NCBI GenBank assembly: GCA_005879985.1
Contig: VBIA01000120.1
Span: forward strand, 1 to 64,000
Source of the DNA: Chloroflexota bacterium
GTDB taxonomy: Bacteria > Chloroflexota > Dormibacteria > Dormibacterales > Dormibacteraceae
Direction of reading: 5' to 3'
Length of the DNA: 64,000 nucleotides
Shown here piece by piece: positions 56,652 through 64,000 of this stretch; position 1 is the first letter of the stretch; each line of letters opens with the position of its first letter. The notes beneath the pieces were generated by a model. The model was given only the letters and a program-made list of their open reading frames with translations, ran no database searches and was not told the DNA's origin. Made by a program: the position numbers and the translations under genes.

Positions 56652-57485
56652 TTATTTGCTCTGGTATGGGGCGGTCAGCTTGGCGAGCTCGTTGAGTTTC
56701 ATCAAGGCAGGCGCCCGGCCGTCGGGCGAGACGTAGAAGATGCACCGCTCCACGCCGACCGCCGCAGCCCTCTCGATGTCCTCGGCGGTGGCGCGCGGAT
56801 AGAACGTGACCTCGACATGGCCGCGTCCGGCCTCGGCCTCCATCTGCCGAAGCTCGCCGATGCGCTGCAGCGCGGCGCCTCGGTTCGGCATCCAGCCGTC
56901 GCAATAGGCGATCACCCGCTTCAGGGTGTTAGGGCCGTTGCCACCCAGGATGATCGGAGGGTGCGGCTTCTGCACCGGCTTCGGCCAGAACCAGCTCTTC
57001 TCGATGTGCACCATGTCGCCGTTGTACTCGGCCTCGTCCTGAATCCACAGCGCCTTGATCGCCTCCACCCGCTCACGCAGCAGCTTCCAGCGCGTCTCGA
57101 ACGCGGTGCCGTGGTCGGCCATCTCCTCGCGGTTCCAGCCGCCCCCGATGCCGAACAGAAAGCGTCCGTTGGAGAGGAGGTCGAGGCTTGCTGCCTCCTT
57201 GGCGGTGTGGATGGGATCACGCTCGATGAGGAGGCAGATGCCCGTGCCGACCAGCAGCGTCTTTGAGGCGAGCGCCGCCGCGGTGAGCGCGATAAACGGA
57301 TCCATCGTGTGCATGTACATGCGGGGCAGCTCGCCGCCCGCGGGGTAGGGCGTCAGCCGGCTCACAGGGATGTGCGAGTGCTCTGCCACCCACAGCGACT
57401 CGAAGCCGGCCTGCTCGACAGCCGGCGCGAGCTCGGTCATCGAGATCGAGTAGTCGGTCGGAAAGATCGCGATGCCGAACTTCAC
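56652..57485 (-). CDS. LLM class F420-dependent oxidoreductase
   Basis: KFGIAIFPTDYSISMTELAPAVEQAGFESLWVAEHSHIP, GIGGGWNREEMADHGTAFETRWKLLRERVEAIKALW. Confidence 0.94.
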   Translation of the reverse strand: MKFGIAIFPTDYSISMTELAPAVEQAGFESLWVAEHSHIPVSRLTPYPAGGELPRMYMHTMDPFIALTAAALASKTLLVGTGICLLIERDPIHTAKEAASLDLLSNGRFLFGIGGGWNREEMADHGTAFETRWKLLRERVEAIKALWIQDEAEYNGDMVHIEKSWFWPKPVQKPHPPIILGGNGPNTLKRVIAYCDGWMPNRGAALQRIGELRQMEAEAGRGHVEVTFYPRATAEDIERAAAVGVERCIFYVSPDGRAPALMKLNELAKLTAPYQSK

Positions 57486-57518
57486 GGCAACAATCGTGAA
57501 GCTTTCAGAAAAGGAAGA

Positions 57519-57540
57519 AGGGCCGGTGCGAGCCGGCCCT
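57519..57540 (-). terminator. hairpin terminator candidate
   Basis: agggccgg tgcgag ccggccct; minus-strand T-rich tract ttcttccttttc. Confidence 0.6.
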
Positions 57541-57561
57541 GTCCGAAAGTCGAGCGAGCTG

Positions 57562-57969
57562 CTACGCGCTCGGCGATGCCGCCGGCGAGCCGCCGCCGCC
57601 GCCGCTCGGAAGCTGAACAGGCGACTGGACCGTCGTCTGGTTCGGCGGCGCGGTGGTGGTCGGCACGGCGCCAAACCAGTTCCAGCGCGTGAAGCCGAAG
57701 AACAGCAGGATCAGCACGACCAGCGCGATGAGCGCCGCCGCCATGCCTGGCCCGGCGCCAGTCACGTCACCGCTTGTCTCGACGACCTCGGAGCCGGCCG
57801 GGCTCCAGTATCGCCGGACGCTGTATCCGCCGGCGCCAAGCAGCGCCGCGAGGACGATCACGACAAGGATGATGAACAGGAAAGTGCCCAAAACCGCGAA
57901 GACCTCCTCTTGTGAGAATTCCCCGTTTTGGTGCGCGAAGCTCTCCGCGCCCCAATTGGTAACGCCCAT
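57562..57969 (-). CDS. hypothetical membrane protein
   Basis: Two TM segments (VLGTFLFIILVVIVLAALLG; MAAALIALVVLILLFFGF); ATG start. Confidence 0.7.
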   Translation of the reverse strand: MGVTNWGAESFAHQNGEFSQEEVFAVLGTFLFIILVVIVLAALLGAGGYSVRRYWSPAGSEVVETSGDVTGAGPGMAAALIALVVLILLFFGFTRWNWFGAVPTTTAPPNQTTVQSPVQLPSGGGGGSPAASPSA

Positions 57970-58001
57970 CGAGGCGCTGTGTACGCGTACTTGAACTCGC
58001 C

Positions 58002-58298
58002 CTAGTGGGCGATGCGCTCGGCGGCGGACTTGATGGTGGAAAGCGGACGTTCGAGCCGGTCGCCCACCGATGTCGTCGCGTCGTGCAGGCGCATGACCAG
58101 GGTCCTCCGCCTGCGCCGGCGGACGATCATCACCGCGGCGCCGACGCCGACCAGCGCGGCAAGCCCGGCCGCGACGATGGTGACGCCGTGCCGCTCGACA
58201 AACGGTCGGGCGCGCTCGTCGATCAGCTCCACACCACTCTCCACGCTCTCGAGGATCGCCCTTGCCTGACGTTCGATCTCGGCCGTGGAACCTTTCAT
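58002..58298 (-). CDS. hypothetical single-TM protein (98 aa)
   Basis: GVTIVAAGLAALVGVGAAVMIVRRRRRR. Confidence 0.65.
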   Translation of the reverse strand: MKGSTAEIERQARAILESVESGVELIDERARPFVERHGVTIVAAGLAALVGVGAAVMIVRRRRRRTLVMRLHDATTSVGDRLERPLSTIKSAAERIAH

Positions 58299-58340
58299 AA
58301 CAAGAGCACAACGCTTGAAGCCGGTGCTTTACCGATAGGG

Positions 58341-58910
58341 ATGCGTTTAGCTCTTGTGGAAGCCGCGCCCAACCCCGTACGCCCTGCGCCGACGACGTTC
58401 GACCGCCACCTGTTCCAGGCCCTCCACGACCTGCCGCACTCGCCGGTGACTGATCGATACGGCAGCGCCATCTCCGACGCCGGCGAGGGGCTCGGCTGGG
58501 TCATCGCCGGCATCGGCCTGGCCTGGCTTGGCGGACCGAAGGGTCGGCGAGCGGGCATCGCGACCGCGCTCGCGAGCCTGTCGGCCAGCTACGTAGTGCA
58601 GCGGATGATGAAGCCGATCTTTCGGCGGCGCAGGCCTTTCGTGGATCGCGAGGTGCTGGTGGTCGGGATCAAACCGGCCGACGCATCGTTTCCGTCAGGC
58701 CACACGGCCGCGTCCTTCGCGGCGGCCACCGCGCTGACTACCTTCTATCCGGGCGCCGCTCCGATGGTGTTCACCCTCGCTGCCGGGGTCGGCATGTCGC
58801 GGGTGTACCTGGGGCATCACTTCCCAAGCGACGTCGCTGTAGGCGCGATGGTCGGTGGCGGCATCGGCACGGGCATCGCGTGGGCTCTCCGCCTGGCGGA
58901 CCGGCTCTAG
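58341..58910 (+). CDS. PAP2 superfamily phosphatase
   Basis: KPIFRRRRPF, FPSGHTAASFAAATAL, SRVYLGHHFPSDVAVGAMVG. Confidence 0.95.
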   Translation: MRLALVEAAPNPVRPAPTTFDRHLFQALHDLPHSPVTDRYGSAISDAGEGLGWVIAGIGLAWLGGPKGRRAGIATALASLSASYVVQRMMKPIFRRRRPFVDREVLVVGIKPADASFPSGHTAASFAAATALTTFYPGAAPMVFTLAAGVGMSRVYLGHHFPSDVAVGAMVGGGIGTGIAWALRLADRL

Positions 58911-58919
58911 CCTGCCGGC

Positions 58920-59759
58920 TCAGCGAGGGACGATGAACTTCAGCCGGCTCAGCTCCGCGGATACCGTCAGCGGCGTGTAGCCGGCGGGCACGTGGTCCGC
59001 ATAGGCGCGGACCCGCGGCTTCGTCACGACGCGGAGCTTGCGAAACCTGAATACCTGGCCCGCGCCCTTCTCGCGGTGCTTGGCGAGCAGCGCAGATGCG
59101 AGCGCGCGACCGGCGATGTCCAGATGCGTGCTGCCCGCCTGCGCCGAGAAATCGAGGTAGCGATCCGCAGGCGTCGAATTACCGACGGGCAGCTGGAAGC
59201 CGGTCGAGTACGTGTTGCTGAAGACCAGCGACATGGCTGTGCCGCTACGCACGAGGTCCTTCGACAGCTCGTAGCGAAATGGTCGGGCGGTGAGCACGCG
59301 GCGGATCTTGGCGGTGATGCCCTGCAGCCTTCCGTCCTTCGCGTACTCGCCGAGCCGGATCGTCTCTCCGAACAGGCCCACCGCGCACGCCTCGAGGAAG
59401 ACGACGCCGTTGACGTGCCCGAGGGTGATGGAGCGAGCACGCCCACGCTGCGCGACGTCGATCGCTTTGTCGAGGTCTGCAGGCACACGCAGCGACGTGG
59501 CGAAGTTGTTGAAGGTGCCCAGCGGGATGACGCCGATCCGGCACCTCGTGTCGGCCAGCTGGCGCACCACCGCGCCGACGGTGCCGTCGCCGCCCGCCAC
59601 CACAACCTTGGCGTTGGGCGTGACGAGACTCCGAATGCGCTTCACCGCGCCGAAGCGAACCACGGTGTGGTCTGACAGCTCCTGCCGCAGGTGAGCTTCG
59701 GTCTCTGCGTTGAGACCGCCGGCGCGAGAGCTCAGGACCAGGAGTCGGGCAGCAGGCAT
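58920..59759 (-). CDS. diacylglycerol kinase family lipid kinase
   Basis: KVVVAGGDGTVGAVVRQLADTRCRIGVIPLGTFNNFATSLRVP. Confidence 0.95.
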   Translation of the reverse strand: MPAARLLVLSSRAGGLNAETEAHLRQELSDHTVVRFGAVKRIRSLVTPNAKVVVAGGDGTVGAVVRQLADTRCRIGVIPLGTFNNFATSLRVPADLDKAIDVAQRGRARSITLGHVNGVVFLEACAVGLFGETIRLGEYAKDGRLQGITAKIRRVLTARPFRYELSKDLVRSGTAMSLVFSNTYSTGFQLPVGNSTPADRYLDFSAQAGSTHLDIAGRALASALLAKHREKGAGQVFRFRKLRVVTKPRVRAYADHVPAGYTPLTVSAELSRLKFIVPR

Positions 59760-59862
59760 CGTCCCTCACCCGCCTAAGTAACCCGGGAGGCTCATCGGTT
59801 ACCGATTTGAGGCGATTCGCGGCCCCCGGCGGACCGGGCGACCCGCAAAAGGAGGTTACGAA

Positions 59863-60036
59863 GTGCTCGTTGCGCTGATCGTGCTGATCTTGCTGCTGCT
59901 CCTCTTTGGAGGCGGCGGGCTGGTGTCTGCATCTCTCACCTTCCTCTGGTGGATCCTGATCATCGGACTCGTGCTGTGGCTCCTCGGTTTCTTCTTCCGG
60001 GCGGCAGAGGGCGGCGGACGCTGGTACTACTGGTAA
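59863..60036 (+). CDS. small hydrophobic protein (57 aa), absent from supplied ORF track
   Basis: MLVALIVLILLLLLFGGGGLVSASLTFLWWILIIGLVLWLLGFFFRAAEGGGRWYYW; GTG start, SD aaaggaggt. Confidence 0.75.
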   Translation: MLVALIVLILLLLLFGGGGLVSASLTFLWWILIIGLVLWLLGFFFRAAEGGGRWYYW

Positions 60037-60073
60037 ACAACCGCCTAGCGCGGTAAGCGTGGCGCGGGCTTGC

Positions 60074-60349
60074 CTACGCCTTGCGCCACGCAATCGCCCG
60101 GCCGAGGCGGCGCTCGAAAGCGGCCGCAACCTCTCCCGGATTCGGGTGTCTCTTCAGCTGAGCCTTGCTGAAGACGAGGTCGCCGTCGAGGATGACCTCG
60201 AACCGCCCGGTGCTACCGCTGCGCAGCTCCACGGTGCGCAGGATGGGCGCCCAGCCGGCCAGCAGCTCGTTGGCCAGGCTCACGGCCTGGTCGAGATAGT
60301 CTCAAGGGACGCAGAACTCGATCGATGCTTCGTGCTTGGGGTCGATCAC
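60074..60349 (-). CDS. SelT/SelW/SelH (Rdx) family selenoprotein, UGA at 60302-60304 read as Sec
   Basis: MIDPKHEASIEFCVPUDYLDQAVSLANELLAGWAPILRTVELRSGSTGRFEVILDGDLVFSKAQLKRHPNPGEVAAAFERRLGRAIAWRKA; the in-frame TGA separates two track ORFs (60302..60817 and 60074..60283). Confidence 0.85.
60274..60290 (-). promoter_or_regulatory. bacterial SECIS-like hairpin just downstream of the UGA
   Basis: mRNA sense CCAGGC-CGUGA-GCCUGG, loop starts 18 nt after UGA and contains GU. Confidence 0.65.
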
Positions 60350-60360
60350 GTCAAGGGATG

Positions 60361-60762
60361 CTACCCGGTGACGCTGCGCGGTGTTCCGAACTGATTCCGC
60401 ACCGCCTTGCCGCGCAGCAGCAGGATGACGGCGAAGGGCAGCACGCTGTTTACCAGCAGCGACACGGGCCCCCGGTTGGCGCCGATCGGCAACGCGAGCA
60501 TCAGCAGCGAGCCGATCAGACAGGTCCATTCGAGCACCAGCACCGCGCGCCGCGCCCATGTGCGCCTCCACACCACTTCCATGCCGCTCCACACCGTGAA
60601 TCCCGCGAGCGCAAAAGAAAACGCCGCGAGCAACAGCATGTAGACCTCGCCCCCGAGCACGAAGGGCAGCGCGGAGATGCCGGCGAGGAACCAGAACGTC
60701 GCCTGCATGAGCAGCAGCACGAACGCGGCTTCGGGGCGGCTGGTGGCGTTCACGCCTTTCAT
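60361..60762 (-). CDS. membrane protein, 4 TM
   Basis: MKGVNATSRPEAAFVLLLMQATFWFLAGISALPFVLGGEVYMLLLAAFSFALAGFTVW... Confidence 0.7.
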   Translation of the reverse strand: MKGVNATSRPEAAFVLLLMQATFWFLAGISALPFVLGGEVYMLLLAAFSFALAGFTVWSGMEVVWRRTWARRAVLVLEWTCLIGSLLMLALPIGANRGPVSLLVNSVLPFAVILLLRGKAVRNQFGTPRSVTG

Positions 60763-61841
60763 GTCCTGTCGATTGCGGCAACAGCCGCGGGGTCGATGTC
60801 GACCGCGAACGGACCACCCTTCGGGTTGTCGACGATCCAGACGTGCAGCATCGCCGGCGCGGTCACGTCGATCGCGCCAAACGGACACGTCGAGTAAGGC
60901 GTCATCAGGCTGAACTCGAGCCCGATCGGGGTGAAGCAGATGTTTTCGTGCTGATGCCACGCGGTCAGCGGACCGCCGGGGTCAGGCCCGAAGGCGCCGA
61001 TTCGCTGCATCTGGAACATCGCCCCGAGCAGCACGGGCCCGTGATGCGTATTGGCATACACGAGTCCCTGCGGACGTTGCGGATCCAGCACGGATGCCTT
61101 CTCGTACGCCTTGTTGAACCAGTGCGTGGACGGCATGTCGGTCGAGCCGGCAGGCCGGTACCCCGCGGCCCAAGCCTGACGCCAGTCCTGGAACGGGACG
61201 ATCGCCGCCGCGGTCTGCTCGTAGAGCTTTGTTGCCGCAGCCTGCTGGCCGGAGGTCGGCACCACGTTGGTGGACTGCAGCGTTGCGCCGGCGTGCACAT
61301 GGCGCGGATCAGGATGCGCAAGGGACTCGATCCACACCCCGGTGCCGCTGACCAGCATCAGCGCGGGCAGGCCTGAAGCCAGCAGCGCCCAGTACCACGG
61401 CCGGTCGCGCATCGGCTTTTCGTTGAGCACGGGCACGAGCACCATCCCGAGCGCCGCGAACTCGATGACCTTGGTCGCCAGCCCGACCTGGTCCGGGGCC
61501 TCGAGCCGGAAGTCCACATAGAAGAGGTAGCCGAGGATCGTCGCCACGAGCAGCGCTGCCGAGCTCAAGCGCCACCAGCGCCACCTGACGGCACCGGCGA
61601 GCGCGAGAAAGGCGACGCCATTGAAAAGAAAGAGGACCGACGTCAGCGGATCGGTGGCGAGGTGATCAGGGATGAGCGAGAGGTGGACCACGCCCGTCAC
61701 CGCCATCAACACGCATGCGATTTGCACCGTGCCCGGCTGCGTCCGATGCTTGCGACCTCGGCGCACCGCGAGGACCGCCAGCGGCAGAAAGATCAGGGCG
61801 GCGTACAGGCCGATTGCGTGTGTTGGCGCAACGTCGTACAT
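60759..61841 (-). CDS. membrane protein with C-terminal extracytoplasmic domain, unknown function
   Basis: MYDVAPTHAIGLYAALIFLPLAVLAVRRG... multiple TM; C-terminal WFNKAYEKASVLDPQRPQGLVYANTHHGPVLLGAMFQM...WHQHENICF. Confidence 0.75.
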   Translation of the reverse strand: MYDVAPTHAIGLYAALIFLPLAVLAVRRGRKHRTQPGTVQIACVLMAVTGVVHLSLIPDHLATDPLTSVLFLFNGVAFLALAGAVRWRWWRLSSAALLVATILGYLFYVDFRLEAPDQVGLATKVIEFAALGMVLVPVLNEKPMRDRPWYWALLASGLPALMLVSGTGVWIESLAHPDPRHVHAGATLQSTNVVPTSGQQAAATKLYEQTAAAIVPFQDWRQAWAAGYRPAGSTDMPSTHWFNKAYEKASVLDPQRPQGLVYANTHHGPVLLGAMFQMQRIGAFGPDPGGPLTAWHQHENICFTPIGLEFSLMTPYSTCPFGAIDVTAPAMLHVWIVDNPKGGPFAVDIDPAAVAAIDRT

Positions 61842-61863
61842 GCGCCCATCGTGGGCGTGGGTT

Positions 61864-63222
61864 CTAAGAGCGCGATAAGAGAGGCAGGTCGACGAAAAAC
61901 CCCGCGCCGCCGTCAGGCCCGTCGGCGGCGATGATGCGGCCGTTGTGCTGTTCCGCGATCCAGCGCGCGATGGCGAGGCCGAGACCGGCTCCGCCGTCGA
62001 GCCGCGCAGAGTCAGCTTTGTAGAACCGCTCGAATATGCGCTCGCGCTCGTCAGGCGCAACCCCGGGCCCGTCGTCGGCAACGATCAGCCGGGCCCAACC
62101 GCCTTGTGTGTGGACGGCGACGGAGATCTTCGAGCGGGCGTGGCGGCCCGCGTTGTCGAGCAGGATCCACAACAGCTGGCGGAGCGCGTCCTCGTCTCCC
62201 GACACTGCGAGGTCGGACAGGTCGGTCGTCAGCTTCAGGTTCGGATGCAGTGTGGCGGCTTGCCTCGCCACCTCTTGCGCGACCGGCGCGAGCTGCACCG
62301 GCGCGAGCTGCAGGTCGAGGCCCGAGTCCGCGCGCGCGAGCGTCAGCAGGCGGTCCGTGAGCCTTGCCATGCGCTCGCTCTCCCCAACGATGTCGGCGGC
62401 TGCGGCGCGGCGCACTTTCTCCTCGACGTTCGGGCCCACCGCGAGCAAGCCCGCGTTGCCCTGGATGGTGGCAAGCGGCGTGCGCAGCTCGTGGGAAGCG
62501 TCGGCGACGAAACGGCGCTGCGCGTCCAGCGCGCCCTCAAGCGCCGCGAGCATGCGGTTGAAGCCGGCCGACAGCAGTGCCACTTCGTCGCCGCGCCGGC
62601 CGACAGCGAGGCGCCGGCTGAAGTCCTTCGTGCTTCCGATGTCATCAGCGGTGCTCGCGACCAGGCGCAGCGGGCGCAGGGCCCGGCCCGCCACCAGCCA
62701 CGACGCGATGAGCGCCGCGAGAAGCGCGGGCACTGCAGAGATGATCAGAAACACGACCACCCCTGAAAGGTTCGATGCGGGCACGCGCGTTGACTGACCC
62801 GCGACGACATATCCGCCGTGGGCGGGTAGCGCGTACACGCGAAGCTGCGTGCCTTTGCCTGCATCTCCCTCAGTCGCGTAGGCGCCACTGTTCCTGTCAG
62901 CCTGCCCGAGCAGATCTTTTGTGATCGGAGGTGGTGCGCCGTCGAGCACGGCGGTCGCGTACAGGGGGCTGCCACCTGTGTCAAGGATCTCGATGTAGAT
63001 CTCGGTGCTGCTGCTCAGGTCTGCTGGGGCCACGAGCGGACGCGGCGACAGCTCAGGGATATTGGTCGCCGCCGCGGCCTGCCGCGCGCGGTCGCGCAGC
63101 TGCGAGTCCTGGTTGGAGGTGACACTGCGGGCCAGCAGCGTGTACACGAGCGCGCCAAACAGCACGAGCGCGAGCGCCACCACGGCGGCCCCGAACAAGG
63201 CCAGTCGCAACCGAAGTGACAA
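61864..63222 (-). CDS. sensor histidine kinase (HAMP, HisKA, HATPase)
   Basis: FVADASHELRTPLATIQGNAGLL, VADDGPGVAPDERERIFERFYKADSARLDGGAGLGLAIARWIAEQHNGRI. Confidence 0.97.
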   Translation of the reverse strand: MSLRLRLALFGAAVVALALVLFGALVYTLLARSVTSNQDSQLRDRARQAAAATNIPELSPRPLVAPADLSSSTEIYIEILDTGGSPLYATAVLDGAPPPITKDLLGQADRNSGAYATEGDAGKGTQLRVYALPAHGGYVVAGQSTRVPASNLSGVVVFLIISAVPALLAALIASWLVAGRALRPLRLVASTADDIGSTKDFSRRLAVGRRGDEVALLSAGFNRMLAALEGALDAQRRFVADASHELRTPLATIQGNAGLLAVGPNVEEKVRRAAAADIVGESERMARLTDRLLTLARADSGLDLQLAPVQLAPVAQEVARQAATLHPNLKLTTDLSDLAVSGDEDALRQLLWILLDNAGRHARSKISVAVHTQGGWARLIVADDGPGVAPDERERIFERFYKADSARLDGGAGLGLAIARWIAEQHNGRIIAADGPDGGAGFFVDLPLLSRS

Positions 63223-63225
63223 CGA

Positions 63226-63897
63226 CTACTCGCGCTCGCGCAGCGCGTAGCCTGCCCCGCGCACGGTGTGCACCAGGCGCGGCTCGCCTTCCTGCTCGAG
63301 CTTCTGACGCAGGTAGCCGATGTAGACCGCGACCACGTTGTCGTTGTCAGGCTCGTCGCGCCACACCGACGCGAGCAGCTGCTCGCGCGAAAGCACCTGC
63401 CGCGGATGGCGGAGCAGGTACTCGAGCAGGTCGAACTCAGTGGCCGTGAGGCTGAGCTGTCGCGACCCGCGCCACGCAGAGTGCGCGGCCGGCTCGAGCT
63501 CGACATCAGCGAACCGCAGCCGGTCGGCAGGACGCGAACGCCGCAGCAGCGCGCGCACGCGCGCGAGCAGCTCCTGGTAGGCGAAGGGTTTCACGAGGTA
63601 GTCGTCGGCGCCGCTGTCGAGGCCCCTCACGCGATGCTCGGTGCCGCTGAGCGCGGTGAGCATCAGGATCGGAAACTGGGCGGTCTCGCGCATCCGGCGG
63701 CAGACCGTGACGCCGTCCGCGCCAGGGAGCATCAGGTCGAGCACCACCAGATCGGGCACTCGAGCGCGGGCGCGACGCACCGCGTCAATCCCGTCGCCGG
63801 TCACCTCGACCTCATGGCCTTCCGCCACCAGCACTCGCTCCAGCGTGGCGGCCAGTGGAGCATCGTCCTCGACCACCAGGACCCTCGAACCTGTCAT
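63226..63897 (-). CDS. response regulator transcription factor, OmpR/PhoB family
   Basis: VLVVEDDAPLAATLERVL, LVVLDLMLPGADGVTVCRRM, GADDYLVKPFAYQELLARVRALLRR, TEFDLLEYLLRHPRQVLSREQLLASVW. Confidence 0.97.
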   Translation of the reverse strand: MTGSRVLVVEDDAPLAATLERVLVAEGHEVEVTGDGIDAVRRARARVPDLVVLDLMLPGADGVTVCRRMRETAQFPILMLTALSGTEHRVRGLDSGADDYLVKPFAYQELLARVRALLRRSRPADRLRFADVELEPAAHSAWRGSRQLSLTATEFDLLEYLLRHPRQVLSREQLLASVWRDEPDNDNVVAVYIGYLRQKLEQEGEPRLVHTVRGAGYALRERE

Positions 63898-64000
63898 CGA
63901 TAGGAGTTATATGAGCCCGAGGGTGAGATTTCGATAAGAGCTGGCGAGGCTCTTACGCCGAGCTCTTAGCTTCCTCTTGCTCCTGCGCCGCTGCGGGCGG

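Noticed and set aside
60302-60817. 171-aa - ORF as an independent protein
   Set aside because: Only its last ~15 residues (MIDPKHEASIEFCVP) look coding; upstream part is out of frame with the well-supported membrane protein 60361..60762
1-64000. CRISPR arrays, rRNA/tRNA genes, prophage or transposase genes
   Set aside because: No regularly spaced repeats, tRNA cloverleaf signatures, or transposase/integrase motifs recognised by eye; a tRNAscan-SE/Infernal run would be decisive

Overview
High-GC bacterial chromosomal window, fully coding-dense, with about 73 supported CDSs and no rRNA, tRNA, CRISPR array or transposase that I could recognise. The overall protein set looks like a soil actinobacterial or Chloroflexota/Dormibacterota-type genome; this is an inference. 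Contents: a beta-oxidation-like cluster (MaoC, ACAD, SDR, ECH), a MoxR/DUF58/transglutaminase operon, three ECF sigma/anti-sigma-type loci, several two-component systems including a 1351-aa multi-PAS/GAF histidine kinase, a modABC operon with a HTH-Mop regulator, PPi-type phosphofructokinase, proline dehydrogenase, 6-phosphogluconate dehydrogenase, R2lox-like oxidase, MsrB and others. The strongest hidden signal is a probable UGA-encoded selenoprotein of the SelT/SelW/SelH (Rdx) family at 60074-60349 (minus). Its CVPU redox motif is split at the TGA in the ORF track, and a bacterial-SECIS-like hairpin lies directly downstream of the UGA. Other signals: a three-copy family of ~123-nt multi-hairpin intergenic repeats (36874-36996, 37001-37123, 7131-7252) with compensatory stem changes, a 220-bp palindromic intergenic element (33280-33499), a 52-aa classical C2H2 zinc-finger mini-protein with a structured leader, a Hint-domain lipoprotein, and several candidate operators.
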